A DNA stretch of 64,000 nt. Source: Carboxydothermus hydrogenoformans Z-2901. Its GTDB lineage: Bacteria > Bacillota > Z-2901 > Carboxydothermales > Carboxydothermaceae. The DNA lies in contig NC_007503.1 of assembly GCF_000012865.1 (NCBI RefSeq), positions 806,001-870,000 on the forward strand, read 5' to 3'. Position 1 is the stretch's first letter. Each line of letters starts with the position of its first letter. The notes under the pieces were generated by a model. The model did not search any database and was not told the DNA's origin. It was given only the letters and a program-made list of their open reading frames with translations. Below, one piece after another: positions 1 through 9,123 of this stretch. The translations under genes and the position numbers were made by a program.

Positions 1-1
1 A

Positions 2-205
2 ACCCGTTGTGATGAGGTGGCAAAAGCTTACTTAACGGTGAAACAGGAGAGGGAAATAACGGTGCCGGTGGTGATTCGCCTGGTGGGAACCAATGAAGAT
101 ATCGGGGTAAAAATGCTTCAGGAGGCGGGAGTGGAAAGCTTTTCTTCCCTGCGGGAAGCGGTGATTAAAGCGGTGGAGCTTGCCAAAGTTGGGGGGGATA
201 ATTAG
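2..205 (+). CDS. sucC: Succinyl-CoA synthetase beta subunit, C-terminal end (partial)
   Basis: The window opens inside this gene; only the last 67 residues are present. The visible part begins TRCDEVAKAY, the conserved SucC segment that normally follows GGI, and continues through RLVGTNED, also typical of the CoA-ligase domain of the beta chain. The beta subunit carries the ATP-grasp domain (outside the window) and with SucD converts succinate and CoA to succinyl-CoA with ATP hydrolysis, or the reverse. Its TAG stop shares one base with the GTG start of sucD, so the two are translationally coupled. A GTG at 17 is internal, not a start. Confidence 0.93.
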   Translation, partial: TRCDEVAKAYLTVKQEREITVPVVIRLVGTNEDIGVKMLQEAGVESFSSLREAVIKAVELAKVGGDN

Positions 206-1074
206 TGGCTATCATTATTACCGAAGAAACGCGGATAGTTGTCCAGGGGATTACGGGTAATCAGGGACGGTTTCATACCGGGAAAATGCTGGAATACGGG
301 AGCAAAGTTGTGGCCGGTGTAAGTCCCGGTAAAGGGGGGACAGAGGTTTTAGGGGTGCCGGTTTTTAATACCGTTTTAGATGCGGTAAAAAATACCGGAG
401 CCAATACCTCGATATTGTTTATCCCTGCGCCCTTTGTTTTGGATGCTGCTCTGGAAGCAATGGAAGCGGGGATTAAAACCATTGTTATTATTAGCGAGCA
501 TGTACCCTTACACGATGCTCTGAAAATTATGCGGGTGGCAGAAGCCTACGGAGTTACCGTTGTTGGTCCAAACACTTTTGGAGTTATCTCCCCGGGAATT
601 GCCAAAGTTGGGATTATGCCCAATACCATTTACCAGAAAGGTCCGGTTGGGATCGTGGCCCGAAGCGGTACTTTAAGCTACCAGATTGCTTATGAATTAA
701 CCAGGGCGGGTTTGGGTCAATCGACGGTCGTGGGGCTGGGGGGAGATCGAATAGTGGGACTTTCCCTGGCCGAAGTGATCTTAAGCCTTGCCCGGGATGA
801 GGAAACCCAGGGAATTGTGGTGGTGGGTGAAATTGGCGGTACAGCGGAAGAAGAAGCGGCGGAGGTCATTCGCCACATTAATAAGCCGGTAGTGGCTTTT
901 ATTGCTGGAAAAACAGCGCCTCCGGGAAAAAGAATGGGGCATGCCGGGGCTATTATTGAGAGGGGGCGGGGCACTTACCAGAGTAAAATTGATGCCCTCT
1001 GGAATGCCGGCGCTTTAATTGCGGAAGTGCCCTGGGAAGTGCCGGTGTTAATGAAATCAGCTTTGGTTAAGTAG
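205..1074 (+). CDS. sucD: Succinyl-CoA synthetase alpha subunit
   Basis: 289 residues, the usual SucD length. The N-terminus has the CoA-binding Rossmann fold ([15 protein letters not shown]) and the C-terminal ligase domain carries GHAGAI, whose His246 is the phosphohistidine of the family. With SucC it forms the cytoplasmic succinyl-CoA synthetase. It is the second gene of a run that goes on to methylmalonyl-CoA mutase, so its likely job is to supply or use succinyl-CoA for the methylmalonyl/propionyl-CoA route rather than only a TCA cycle. The GTG start overlaps the sucC stop. Confidence 0.96.
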   Translation: MAIIITEETRIVVQGITGNQGRFHTGKMLEYGSKVVAGVSPGKGGTEVLGVPVFNTVLDAVKNTGANTSILFIPAPFVLDAALEAMEAGIKTIVIISEHVPLHDALKIMRVAEAYGVTVVGPNTFGVISPGIAKVGIMPNTIYQKGPVGIVARSGTLSYQIAYELTRAGLGQSTVVGLGGDRIVGLSLAEVILSLARDEETQGIVVVGEIGGTAEEEAAEVIRHINKPVVAFIAGKTAPPGKRMGHAGAIIERGRGTYQSKIDALWNAGALIAEVPWEVPVLMKSALVK

Positions 1075-1087
1075 GAGGGTGTTGGGG

Positions 1088-2674
1088 ATGGCTGTTGAGG
1101 AGAAAAAAGTGGTTTTAGACTCGGGGATCGAGGTCAAAACCGTTTACGGCCCCGATGATCTTGCAGGCTTTAACTATCAAGAGAAACTCGGTGAACCGGG
1201 GCAGTACCCGTATACCCGGGGCATTCAGCCCAATATGTACCGGGGAAGACTGTGGACGATGCGCCAGTATGCGGGGTTTGGTACTGCCAGGGAAACCAAT
1301 GCCCGTTTTCACTACCTTTTACAACAGGGGCAGACGGGGTTATCGGTAGCCTTTGATTTACCCACCCAGATTGGCTATGATTCGGACCATGAGCTGGCCC
1401 GGGGAGAGGTTGGCAAGGTTGGTGTTGCCGTGGATTCTCTTTTGGATATGGAAGAGCTATTTTCCGGAATACCCCTTGATAAAGTTAGCACCAGCATGAC
1501 CATTAATGCACCGGCGGCGGTTTTACTGGCGATGTATATTGCGTTAGCCAAAAAGCAGGGAGTGGACCCCAAAAATTTAAACGGCACCATCCAAAACGAT
1601 ATTTTAAAGGAGTATGTGGCCCGGGGAACGTATATTTTTCCGCCGGAACCATCTATGCGGATTATTACCGATATTTTTGCCTTTTGTAAAAAAGAAGTAC
1701 CCAAGTGGAATACCATTAGTATTTCCGGCTACCATATCCGGGAAGCGGGCGCGACTGCCGTGCAGGAGTTAGCCTTTACCATCGCCAACGGAATTGCCTA
1801 CGTTGAAGCGGCAATTCAAGCGGGCTTATCGGTGGATGAATTTGCCCCGCGTCTTTCCTTTTTCTTTAACGCCCATTTAAACTTTTTTGAGGAAATTTCC
1901 AAATTCCGGGCGGCCCGGCGGATTTGGGCCAAAATCATGAAGGAACGGTTTGGCGCGCAAAATCCCAAAAGCTTACTTTTGCGCTTCCACACCCAAACGG
2001 CCGGCTGCACCCTTACTGCCCAGCAGCCCAAGGTAAATCTTATCCGTGTTGCCTATCAGGCTTTAATGGCGGTGCTTGGCGGTACCCAGTCGCTGCACAC
2101 CAACAGTTACGATGAAGCTTTATGTCTTCCCACCGATGAAGCGGCTCTTCTGGCCTTACGAACCCAGCAGGTGATTGCTTATGAAATTGGCGTTACCGAT
2201 ACCGTTGACCCCCTTGGCGGAAGTTATTATGTGGAAAGTTTAACCGATGCCATTGAAGAAAAGGTCTGGGAGTATCTAAAGAAAATCGATGAGATGGGTG
2301 GGGCGGTAGAAGCGGTGAAAAATGGTTTTATGCGCCGGGAAATTGAGAAGAGCAGTTATGAGTACCAGCGGGCGATAGAAAAGGGGGAAAAAACGGTTAT
2401 AGGAGTTAATCGTTTTGTAATTGATGAGGAACCGCCAAAGGATTTATTAAGGGTTAACCCGGAAATTGAGAAGGTGCAGCGGGAAAAACTACAAAAATTA
2501 AGAGCAAATCGGGATAACGAACGGGTGGCAAAAGCCTTAAAGCGCTTAAGAGAAGTTGCCGAAAGTAAGGATAATATAGTTTACCCCATTTTAGAAGCGG
2601 TGGAGGCTTATGCGACTTTAGGTGAAATCTGCGGAGTTTTACGGGAAGTCTTTGGTGAGTACCGTCAGGAATAG
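1088..2674 (+). CDS. mcmA1: Methylmalonyl-CoA mutase, catalytic (large) subunit
   Basis: 528 residues covering only the TIM-barrel catalytic domain of methylmalonyl-CoA mutase; the B12-binding domain is the separate next gene, as in archaea and many Clostridia. Visible family signatures include [10 protein letters not shown] near the N-terminus, the [13 protein letters not shown] segment, [12 protein letters not shown] with the active-site His, and [14 protein letters not shown]. It interconverts succinyl-CoA and (R)-methylmalonyl-CoA by an adenosylcobalamin radical mechanism. The ATG at 1088 is chosen because AGGAGGG (1073-1079) stands 8 bases upstream; a GTG at 1079 overlaps that ribosome site. 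Confidence 0.96.
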   Translation: MAVEEKKVVLDSGIEVKTVYGPDDLAGFNYQEKLGEPGQYPYTRGIQPNMYRGRLWTMRQYAGFGTARETNARFHYLLQQGQTGLSVAFDLPTQIGYDSDHELARGEVGKVGVAVDSLLDMEELFSGIPLDKVSTSMTINAPAAVLLAMYIALAKKQGVDPKNLNGTIQNDILKEYVARGTYIFPPEPSMRIITDIFAFCKKEVPKWNTISISGYHIREAGATAVQELAFTIANGIAYVEAAIQAGLSVDEFAPRLSFFFNAHLNFFEEISKFRAARRIWAKIMKERFGAQNPKSLLLRFHTQTAGCTLTAQQPKVNLIRVAYQALMAVLGGTQSLHTNSYDEALCLPTDEAALLALRTQQVIAYEIGVTDTVDPLGGSYYVESLTDAIEEKVWEYLKKIDEMGGAVEAVKNGFMRREIEKSSYEYQRAIEKGEKTVIGVNRFVIDEEPPKDLLRVNPEIEKVQREKLQKLRANRDNERVAKALKRLREVAESKDNIVYPILEAVEAYATLGEICGVLREVFGEYRQE

Positions 2675-2684
2675 GGGGGTTACG

Positions 2685-3092
2685 ATGCGAAAAATTCGGG
2701 TTTTAATAGCCAAACCGGGTTTAGATGGCCATGACCGGGGAGCTAAGGTTATCGCTCAGGCGCTGCGGGATGCAGGTATGGAGGTTATTTATACGGGGAT
2801 TCGCCAAACTCCGGAACAAATCGCCAAAGCGGCGGTGGAGGAAGATGTGGATGTAGTCGGGCTTTCCTGCCTTTCGGGAGCGCACAATGAGCTTTTCCCC
2901 CGGGTAGTGGAATGTTTAAAAGAACTGGGAGCCGGAGATATTCCGGTAATCGGGGGAGGCATTATTCCCCATGAAGATCACGCTTACTTAAAAGAGAAAG
3001 GGATTAAGGCGATTTTTGGTCCCGGAAGTTTGACGGCGGATGTGGTGAAAGTGATAGAAGAGCTGGTAAGGGAGGCGGGAAAAGATGTTTAA
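2685..3092 (+). CDS. mcmA2: Methylmalonyl-CoA mutase, B12-binding (small) subunit
   Basis: 135 residues. It is a stand-alone cobalamin-binding domain with the DxHxxG motif (DGHDRG, residues 14-19; His16 is the expected lower cobalt ligand), GLSCLSG, and a glycine-rich IGGGIIP loop. It pairs with the preceding catalytic subunit to make the adenosylcobalamin-dependent mutase. The start at 2685 follows AGGGGGG by about 6 bases; an open frame extending upstream to 2622 overlaps the mutase large subunit and is not needed. Its 3' end overlaps the epimerase gene by 8 bases. Confidence 0.95.
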   Translation: MRKIRVLIAKPGLDGHDRGAKVIAQALRDAGMEVIYTGIRQTPEQIAKAAVEEDVDVVGLSCLSGAHNELFPRVVECLKELGAGDIPVIGGGIIPHEDHAYLKEKGIKAIFGPGSLTADVVKVIEELVREAGKDV

Positions 3093-3495
3093 AAAAATCG
3101 ACCATATAGGCATTGCGGTTTCGAATTTGGAACAGGCAGTAAAAACTTTTGAGCTTTTAGGCTTTCAAATTGCGGGAACGGAGGAAGTACCGGAACAAAA
3201 GGTTAAAGTAGCTTTTTTCCCGGTGGGCGAAAGTAATCTCGAATTATTAATGCCCACCGATGAAAAAAGTGCTGTTACCCGGTTTTTAATGAATCACGGA
3301 GAAGGAATCCATCACATTGCTTTTTTAGTGGAAAATTTGGAAGGGATGCTGGCCGCTTTAAAGGAAAAAGGTTTTAACTTAATAGATGAAAAACCGCGCC
3401 CTGGAGCTCACGGGAAAAAAATTGCCTTTATCCATCCGAAATCAACTAACAGTGTTTTAATAGAACTTTGTGAGGTGGTGGACGATGGAGAATAA
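3085..3495 (+). CDS. mce: Methylmalonyl-CoA epimerase
   Basis: 136 residues, a typical vicinal-oxygen-chelate (glyoxalase-fold) epimerase. It starts [14 protein letters not shown], whose His is a metal ligand, has [11 protein letters not shown] in the second half-module, and ends LIELCEV with the conserved Glu. It interconverts (R)- and (S)-methylmalonyl-CoA, linking the mutase product to the biotin carboxylase complex encoded downstream. Start and stop overlap the neighbouring genes, consistent with one operon. Confidence 0.95.
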   Translation: MFKKIDHIGIAVSNLEQAVKTFELLGFQIAGTEEVPEQKVKVAFFPVGESNLELLMPTDEKSAVTRFLMNHGEGIHHIAFLVENLEGMLAALKEKGFNLIDEKPRPGAHGKKIAFIHPKSTNSVLIELCEVVDDGE

Positions 3496-5026
3496 GTTAC
3501 AGGAACTTAACCGGAAAAGACAGGAATCCCTTTTGGGGGGCGGCGAAAAAAGGATAAAACGGCAGCACGAAGCAGGCAAACTTACAGCACGGGAAAGGAT
3601 TAACCTTTTGTTGGATCCGGGAAGTTTCGTCGAATTGGATATGTTTGTGCGGGGAGAACAGGGAGAGTTTGCCAAGAGCGACATGGAAAACTACGGGGAA
3701 GGGGTGGTAACCGGCTTTGGTACCATCAATGGGCGCACGGTTTACCTCTTTTCCCAGGATTTTACCGTTTACGGCGGATCACTGGGGGAACTCCATTCGG
3801 CCAAGATCTGTAAGGTAATGGACTTAGCCATGAAAGCGGGAGTTCCCTTTATCGGGCTTAACGACTCCGGCGGAGCCAGGATTCAGGAAGGGGTATATTC
3901 CTTGAGTGCCTACGGAAATATTTTTTACCGGAATACCCTGGCTTCGGGAGTTATCCCGCAGATTTCGGTGATTATGGGGCCGTGTGCCGGGGGAGCGGTT
4001 TATTCGCCGGCAATAACCGATTTTATTTTCATGGTTGATAAAACCAGCCAGATGTTTATTACCGGCCCCCAGGTCATTAAATCGGTTACCGGTGAAGAAG
4101 TAAGTCCCGAAGAGCTCGGCGGTGCTATGACCCATAACCACATAAGCGGCGTTGCCCATTTTGTGGGGGAAAACGAAGAAATCACCCTGAGTATGGTGCG
4201 AAAGCTTTTAGAGTACCTTCCCCAGAACAACATGGAAGAACCGCCGGTTAAGGCTCCGCTACCGCCAAAATATTCGACCGAAGAGCTCCTGGATATAGTT
4301 CCGGAAGATCCCAACCGGCAGTACGATGTCCGGGAGGTAATTTTACGCATTGTCGATGACAGCGAATTTTTTGAAGTGCATAAGTATTTTGCGGAAAATG
4401 CGGTGGTGGGTTTTGCCCGCCTATCCGGAAGGGTAGTGGGTATTGTGGCCAACCAGCCCAAGTATTTAGCGGGGACTTTGGACATCAATGCTTCCGATAA
4501 AATTGCCCGGTTTGTGCGTTTTTGCGATTGCTTTAATATTCCGCTTCTAACCTTTGTGGATGTACCGGGCTTTTTGCCGGGAATCAATCAGGAGTACGGT
4601 GGAATTATCCGGCACGGAGCCAAGATACTGTATGCTTATTCCGAAGCTACCGTTCCCAAGCTTACGGTAATCCTGCGGAAAGCTTACGGTGGGGCTTATG
4701 TGGCCATGTGCAGTCGTTCTCTGGGAGCCGATGCGGCTTTTGCCTGGCCGACCGCGGAAATCGCGGTGATGGGCCCTGACGGTGCTGCCAATATTATTTT
4801 CCGGGATGAGATCGCCCAGGCGGAAGACCCGGCCAAGGTGCGGGCGGAAAAAACGGCGATGTACCGGGAAAAGTTCTGCAATCCCTATGTCGCGGCTGCC
4901 AAAGGGATGATCGATGATGTGATTGATCCCAGGGAGACCCGGGACCGTTTGATTAAAGCCCTTCTGGCTGTAAGTACCAAGAGAGAATCAAGACCCATGA
5001 AGAAGCACGGAAATATTCCCTTTTAA
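3485..5026 (+). CDS. Acyl-CoA carboxylase carboxyltransferase (propionyl-CoA carboxylase beta / MmdA type)
   Basis: 513 residues, a crotonase-fold carboxyltransferase with the two oxyanion regions typical of PccB/Mmd[12 protein letters not shown] and [13 protein letters not shown] in the N-terminal half, DVPGFLPG and [10 protein letters not shown] in the C-terminal half. It transfers carboxyl between biotin and propionyl-CoA/methylmalonyl-CoA. The family includes ATP-dependent propionyl-CoA carboxylase, transcarboxylase 12S and the Na+-pump decarboxylase. A biotin carboxylase and a BCCP gene follow, and no membrane decarboxylase subunit is present, so a soluble ATP-linked carboxylase is favoured. 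ATG 3485 is chosen after GAGGTGG at 3471-3477; it overlaps mce by 11 bases. Confidence 0.93.
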   Translation: MENKLQELNRKRQESLLGGGEKRIKRQHEAGKLTARERINLLLDPGSFVELDMFVRGEQGEFAKSDMENYGEGVVTGFGTINGRTVYLFSQDFTVYGGSLGELHSAKICKVMDLAMKAGVPFIGLNDSGGARIQEGVYSLSAYGNIFYRNTLASGVIPQISVIMGPCAGGAVYSPAITDFIFMVDKTSQMFITGPQVIKSVTGEEVSPEELGGAMTHNHISGVAHFVGENEEITLSMVRKLLEYLPQNNMEEPPVKAPLPPKYSTEELLDIVPEDPNRQYDVREVILRIVDDSEFFEVHKYFAENAVVGFARLSGRVVGIVANQPKYLAGTLDINASDKIARFVRFCDCFNIPLLTFVDVPGFLPGINQEYGGIIRHGAKILYAYSEATVPKLTVILRKAYGGAYVAMCSRSLGADAAFAWPTAEIAVMGPDGAANIIFRDEIAQAEDPAKVRAEKTAMYREKFCNPYVAAAKGMIDDVIDPRETRDRLIKALLAVSTKRESRPMKKHGNIPF

Positions 5027-5049
5027 CAACCCCCGGGGAGGTGATAGGG

Positions 5050-6603
5050 GTGCAGGAAAAAATCTTAATAGCCAATCGGGGTGAAATTGCCCTAAGAATA
5101 ATCCGGGCTTGCAAAGAACTGGGAATAACTTCGGCGGTGGTTTATACCCCGGCAGATAAAGATAGCCTTCCGGTGAAAATGGCCGATGAAGCTTACCCCT
5201 TAAAAGAAAATAAGAGTTACTTAAATATTGAGGAAATAATCAATACCGCATTAAAAAACCAGGTTACCGCAATTCATCCCGGTTACGGCTTTCTTGCGGA
5301 AAACTCTAAGTTCGCTAAAAGCTGCCTGGATGCCGGGATAAAATTTATCGGGCCTTCGGCCAAAGCTATTGAACTTATGGGGGATAAAGCGGTAGCCAGG
5401 GAAATCATGAAAAAAGCCGGCGTTCCGGTAATTCCCGGGTCCGATGGCGAGATTGATGATTTCCGGGAAGCCCTGAAGGTTGCCGATGAAATTGGCTACC
5501 CGGTAATTGTCAAAGCTGCCGGCGGAGGCGGGGGCCGGGGGATGCGGATTGTTCACACTCCCAAGGAATTGGAAGAAGCGATTCAATCCGCGGCCCGGGA
5601 AGCCGCGTCAACCTTTGGTAATTCCAAATTATATTTAGAGAAGTATCTTCAGGACTGCCGGCACGTGGAGTTTCAAATTTTAGCCGACCAGTACGGGAAC
5701 GCGGTTTATTTGGGAGAGCGGGACTGCTCCCTGCAGCGGCGCAACCAAAAGGTAATCGAAGAAGGACCGTGCCACGTCTTAACGGAAAGAATGCGGAAAA
5801 AAATGGGCGAACTGGCGGTGCGCTCCGCCATGGCCGTTCATTACGCCGGGGCCGGAACGGTGGAATTTTTGCTGGATGATCGGGGAAACTTTTATTTTAT
5901 TGAAATGAATACCCGGATACAGGTGGAACATCCGGTAACCGAAATGATTACCGGCATAGATATCGTCAAGGAACAAATAAAAATCGGCCTCGGAGAAAGG
6001 TTAAGCATTACCCAGAAAGATGTGAAAATTTACGGACACGCTATTGAGTGCCGGGTAAATGCGGAAGACCCGATATCGTTTATTCCTACCCCGGGGGAAA
6101 TAAAAAAATTAATGCTGCCCCAGGGGCCTTTTGTCCGGGTGGATACGGCAGTTTACGAAGGTTATACCATACCGCCTTACTATGATTCGATGATTGCCAA
6201 GTTAATTGTCTGGGGAAGAAATCGGGAAGAAGCGATTATCAGGATGAAACGAGCGCTGGAGGAGTTTGTAATTGGCGGTGTTACCACCAACTTACCTTTT
6301 TTACGCAAGGTGATGGATAATGCCTTTTACCGCCGGGGTGAGGTTTATACCAACTTTATCAAACGCCGGATGGAACCTTTAACCGAAGAAGACCTGGAAA
6401 CCTACCGGGATAAACAGATATTTGGTGCCGAAGGGGAGCAAGAACAACCTTTAGAGGAAATAATTGCTGCGGTAGCTGCCGCCTTTGCGGCCGATCAGAC
6501 TTCAAAGAAAGAAACGCGGGAGCAGCATTTAACGTTATCTCCCTGGAAAATCGGAGGCCTTTTGGAACAAATGCAGCGTCGGCTTTTTAGAGGAGGTGTA
6601 TAA
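5050..6603 (+). CDS. accC: Biotin carboxylase subunit of acyl-CoA carboxylase
   Basis: 517 residues. It opens KILIANRGEIALRIIRA, followed by GYGFLAEN, the ATP-grasp glycine loop KAAGGGGGRGM, the ERDCSLQRRNQK segment and EMNTRIQVEHPVTE, all standard for biotin carboxylase. It carboxylates the biotin on the BCCP encoded next, using ATP and bicarbonate. The C-terminus runs about 60 residues beyond the AccC core as an acidic, Ala/Glu-rich linker (from EGEQEQPLEE), of unknown role. GTG at 5050 is taken as start because GGGGAGG (5035-5041) sits 8 bases upstream; GTG 5041 overlaps that site. Confidence 0.93.
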   Translation: MQEKILIANRGEIALRIIRACKELGITSAVVYTPADKDSLPVKMADEAYPLKENKSYLNIEEIINTALKNQVTAIHPGYGFLAENSKFAKSCLDAGIKFIGPSAKAIELMGDKAVAREIMKKAGVPVIPGSDGEIDDFREALKVADEIGYPVIVKAAGGGGGRGMRIVHTPKELEEAIQSAAREAASTFGNSKLYLEKYLQDCRHVEFQILADQYGNAVYLGERDCSLQRRNQKVIEEGPCHVLTERMRKKMGELAVRSAMAVHYAGAGTVEFLLDDRGNFYFIEMNTRIQVEHPVTEMITGIDIVKEQIKIGLGERLSITQKDVKIYGHAIECRVNAEDPISFIPTPGEIKKLMLPQGPFVRVDTAVYEGYTIPPYYDSMIAKLIVWGRNREEAIIRMKRALEEFVIGGVTTNLPFLRKVMDNAFYRRGEVYTNFIKRRMEPLTEEDLETYRDKQIFGAEGEQEQPLEEIIAAVAAAFAADQTSKKETREQHLTLSPWKIGGLLEQMQRRLFRGGV

Positions 6604-6604
6604 G

Positions 6605-6994
6605 ATGGTAAAAAAATTTAAAATCCGGGTAAACGGCCGGGAATACGAGATAGAGGTGGAAGAAATCCACACCGAAGGTTGGGGAGTTTTACCAAATACC
6701 CGGGATATAGAACGAAAAGCGGTTGGTTCGGAAATAAGAAGCCTTTCTTCGCCTGTACCGGCAGCAAAGGCCAGTGGGGCTTCCGCGGGGATAAAAGCTC
6801 CGATGCCCGGAGTGGTGGTAGCTATTAAGGTTAAACCCGGAGATACGGTAGGGCCCCAGGACGTGGTGATAACCATTGAAGCCATGAAAATGGAAAATGA
6901 AATTACTGCCGGAAGAAGCGGGGTGGTAGACCAGATTTTAGTTGCCGAAGGAGATACGGTACAGGCGGGGCAGGTTTTGATAACCTTAAAATAA
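6605..6994 (+). CDS. Biotin carboxyl carrier protein
   Basis: 129 residues. The C-terminal half is a biotinyl/lipoyl domain with EAMKMENE, where Lys95 is the biotin attachment site; a short Ala/Pro-rich linker separates it from an N-terminal segment (KFKIRVNGREYEIEVEE) typical of the small gamma/BCCP subunits of decarboxylases and acyl-CoA carboxylases. It carries CO2 between the biotin carboxylase and the carboxyltransferase encoded just upstream. AGGAGGTG (6590-6597) precedes the ATG. It is the last gene before a terminator. Confidence 0.94.
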   Translation: MVKKFKIRVNGREYEIEVEEIHTEGWGVLPNTRDIERKAVGSEIRSLSSPVPAAKASGASAGIKAPMPGVVVAIKVKPGDTVGPQDVVITIEAMKMENEITAGRSGVVDQILVAEGDTVQAGQVLITLK

Positions 6995-7020
6995 AAGGGC
7001 CTTTTGGCTCTTTTTTCTTT
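6993..7020 (+). terminator. Rho-independent terminator of the methylmalonyl operon
   Basis: AAAAGGGCC and GGCTCTTTT form a 9-bp stem (one G-U pair) around a TTTT loop, and the 3' arm runs into a T-rich tract. It begins within the BCCP stop codon and closes the sucCD-to-BCCP gene run. Confidence 0.85.
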
Positions 7021-7095
7021 TAATTAAAAGGATTTTGGGTTATTATAAAGAAAATAGATAAATAAATTTACATATTCAGATGGAGGGGATGGAAG

Positions 7096-7776
7096 GTGAA
7101 AATAACTTTTCTGGGTCATGCCGCTTTTTTAGTGGAGGAAGAAGGGCTTAAGTTCTTGTTTGATCCTTTTTTAACGGGAAATCCTCAGGCCAAAATTCGC
7201 CCCGACGAAATTACTGCCGATTACATCTTGGTAAGTCACGGCCACGGTGACCACCTGGGGGATACCGTAGCAATTGCCCAAAGAAGCGGTGCTACCGTAA
7301 TTGGTGTTTTTGAACTTTGCAATTTTCTTTCCCGCCAGAACGTTAAAACCCATCCCATGCATATTGGCGGAAGATATAACTTTGGGCAGTTTACAGTAAA
7401 GCTTACTCCCGCCTGGCATGGAAGCTCCTTTGGAGAAGGGCCAGTGGAATACCTGGGAAATCCCTGCGGCTTTTTACTTTCCGTTGGCGGGAAAACATTA
7501 TACCATACCGGAGATACCGGACTCTTTTACGATATGAAATTACTTGCCGAAATAGACCCGGTGGATATTTTACTGGTACCGATTGGTGGCAATTTTACCA
7601 TGGACGTTAAAGATGCGCTAAAAGCTCTGGAACTTGTTAAACCCAAATATGCTATTCCCATGCACTACAACACCTGGCCGGTAATTGCTGCGGATGTCGG
7701 GGAATTTCAAGATAAAGGCCGGGCTTTAGGAGTAGCAATCAAAGTATTGAATCCCGGGGAGATGGTTGTTCTTTAA
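7096..7776 (+). CDS. UPF0173 metal-dependent hydrolase
   Basis: 226 residues, metallo-beta-lactamase fold. It shows the metal-binding motif SHGHGDHLGD, a second His region AWHGSSFG, YHTGDTGL and the C-terminal PMHYNT. Members are called UPF0173 metal-dependent hydrolases, with no settled substrate. GTG at 7096 follows a purine-rich site (TGGAGGGG, 7081-7088). It stands alone between a terminator and the phospholipid genes; a weak promoter-like AT-rich stretch lies at 7034-7065. Confidence 0.9.
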   Translation: MKITFLGHAAFLVEEEGLKFLFDPFLTGNPQAKIRPDEITADYILVSHGHGDHLGDTVAIAQRSGATVIGVFELCNFLSRQNVKTHPMHIGGRYNFGQFTVKLTPAWHGSSFGEGPVEYLGNPCGFLLSVGGKTLYHTGDTGLFYDMKLLAEIDPVDILLVPIGGNFTMDVKDALKALELVKPKYAIPMHYNTWPVIAADVGEFQDKGRALGVAIKVLNPGEMVVL

Positions 7777-7823
7777 AGGAAATAATGATAAAATAAACGT
7801 TAGATTTTCCGGCGGAGGAGTTT

Positions 7824-8465
7824 ATGAAAGAGCCACTGGTAATGTATCGCGAAGGGTTTTGGTATTTGGTTGCCTTAGGAGTTCTAACAGTATTAGGAGC
7901 TCTTATTAATTTCTGGCTGGGCCTTTTGGTGTTTCTTTTGTTTCTTTTTGTCGTTTTTTTCTTTAGAAATCCGCGAAGAACCATTCCGGAAGATGAAAAA
8001 GCAATTATTTCACCGGCGGATGGTGTGGTTTTGGATGTAGCGGAAGTGAATGAAAGCTATTACTTAAAAGGTCCGGCGGTTAAAATCAGTATCTTTTTAT
8101 CAATTTTTGATGTTCATGTCAATCGAGCCCCGGTGGAAGGACAGGTGGAGTATGTCTACTACCGTGAGGGAAAATTTCTTCCGGCGTTTAAAAGTCACGC
8201 TTCGGAAATCAATGAACGAAATTACATTGGGATAAAAAATCCGTATCTTCAGGTGTTGGTGGTACAAATTACCGGTTTTATTGCCCGGCGGATTGTAAGT
8301 TTTGTAAAACCGGGGGACATATTAAAAAAAGGACAGCTACTGGGCATGATTAAATTTGGGTCGTGTACCGAGATTTATTTGCCGAAAGAAACGGTGGAAG
8401 TTTTGGTGCAAAAAGGCCAGCGGGTGTATGGTGGCATTACGGTTATCGGGAGGATTAAGGGATGA
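7824..8465 (+). CDS. psd: Phosphatidylserine decarboxylase proenzyme, short archaeal/Firmicute type
   Basis: 213 residues. The N-terminus has a hydrophobic hairpin (about residues 10-50) that would anchor it in the membrane. DVHVNRAP and the C-terminal MIKFGSCTEIYLP are family motifs; Gly179-Ser180 would be the autocatalytic cleavage site that makes the pyruvoyl group. It converts phosphatidylserine to phosphatidylethanolamine. It overlaps pssA, which makes its substrate, by 4 bases. CGGAGGAG precedes the ATG. Confidence 0.92.
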   Translation: MKEPLVMYREGFWYLVALGVLTVLGALINFWLGLLVFLLFLFVVFFFRNPRRTIPEDEKAIISPADGVVLDVAEVNESYYLKGPAVKISIFLSIFDVHVNRAPVEGQVEYVYYREGKFLPAFKSHASEINERNYIGIKNPYLQVLVVQITGFIARRIVSFVKPGDILKKGQLLGMIKFGSCTEIYLPKETVEVLVQKGQRVYGGITVIGRIKG

Positions 8466-8974
8466 TTTTAAGGGCAATACCGTCGGTATGTACTCTTTTA
8501 AATTTAGCGATGGGCATGCTTTCAATTATTGCCACAATCAATGAGAACTACCTATTGGCAGCGGTTTTAATTTTGATAAGCGTGTTTTCCGATGGCATAG
8601 ATGGCAGGCTGGCCCGTCGTTTTGCGGTAGCTTCGGATTTTGGCAAGCAGTTGGACTCCCTGGCGGATTTGGTATCCTTTGGGGTGGCTCCCGCCCTGTT
8701 AGTTTATGCCGATAGTTTAAGCGGTTACGGCTATATTGGTTTATTTATTATAGTGGTATATACGATGGCCGGTGCCTGGAGGCTTGCCCGTTTTAATATT
8801 TTAGACATTACCGGTTATTTTATCGGCGTACCCATAACTTTTGCCGGAGGTTTTACCGCGGTACTGGTACTTTTATCGTTAAAACTTGCGGCTTTTCCGC
8901 CGGTAGCGTTTCTCGTTATTACTCCTCTATTGGCTTATCTTATGGTCAGTAGAATAAAAGTTCCCAAGTATTAA
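8462..8974 (+). CDS. pssA: CDP-diacylglycerol-serine O-phosphatidyltransferase
   Basis: 170 residues, integral membrane CDP-alcohol phosphatidyltransferase. The signature DG-x2-AR-x8-G-x3-D-x3-D can be read from DGIDGRLAR through GKQLDSLAD. It makes phosphatidylserine from CDP-diacylglycerol and serine, feeding the decarboxylase encoded upstream. The ATGA overlap with psd implies coupled translation. It is shorter than many bacterial PssA proteins (the C-terminus stops soon after the last membrane helix), but the catalytic motif is complete. Confidence 0.93.
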   Translation: MILRAIPSVCTLLNLAMGMLSIIATINENYLLAAVLILISVFSDGIDGRLARRFAVASDFGKQLDSLADLVSFGVAPALLVYADSLSGYGYIGLFIIVVYTMAGAWRLARFNILDITGYFIGVPITFAGGFTAVLVLLSLKLAAFPPVAFLVITPLLAYLMVSRIKVPKY

Positions 8975-9002
8975 TTTTTCATTAAAGTAAGTATGAACCA
9001 AT

Positions 9003-9058
9003 CACCAATCCCTTTTAGCAATCGTATACTATGGTAGCCCTAAAAGGAGGGATTGGTG
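9003..9058 (+). promoter_or_regulatory. Hairpin masking the spoVM ribosome binding site, with a -10-like element in its loop
   Basis: CACCAATCCC (9003-9012) is perfectly complementary to GGGATTGGTG (9049-9058), and TTTTAG (9013-9018) pairs with CTAAAA (9040-9045), leaving a 3-base bulge. The 3' arm contains the AAAGGAGG ribosome site and the first base of the GTG start of the micro-gene at 9058. The loop (9019-9039) contains TATACT (9025-9030), which resembles a -10 element; no convincing -35 was found. Transcripts reading in from pssA would carry both arms and hide the ribosome site; a start near 9037 would lack the 5' arm. Confidence 0.6.
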
Positions 9059-9123
9059 TGCGGGTAATTTATATTCCTTTACCGGGTATTTTAAAATCCA
9101 TAATTAAACTTTTTCTTAAGTAG
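9058..9123 (+). CDS. spoVM: SpoVM-like sporulation micro-protein (21 aa)
   Basis: A 21-residue protein starting MRVIYIPLP and ending ILKSIIKLFLK, an amphipathic Lys-rich helix. Bacillus subtilis SpoVM (26 aa) begins MKFYTIKLP and also continues as an amphipathic helix; Ile6, Leu8 and Pro9 align, and Pro9 is known there to matter for recognising the curved forespore membrane. The gene has a strong AAAGGAGG site (9043-9050) and a terminator begins at its stop codon, arguing that it is real. SpoVM recruits the SpoIVA coat basement layer. It is too short for normal gene calling. Assignment rests on pattern match, not a search. Confidence 0.72.
   Translation: MRVIYIPLPGILKSIIKLFLK

Noticed and set aside
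9003-9058. Hairpin as terminator of psd-pssA
   Set aside because: The 3' arm runs into a GTG start and coding sequence, with no T-tract; the terminator lies after spoVM instead.
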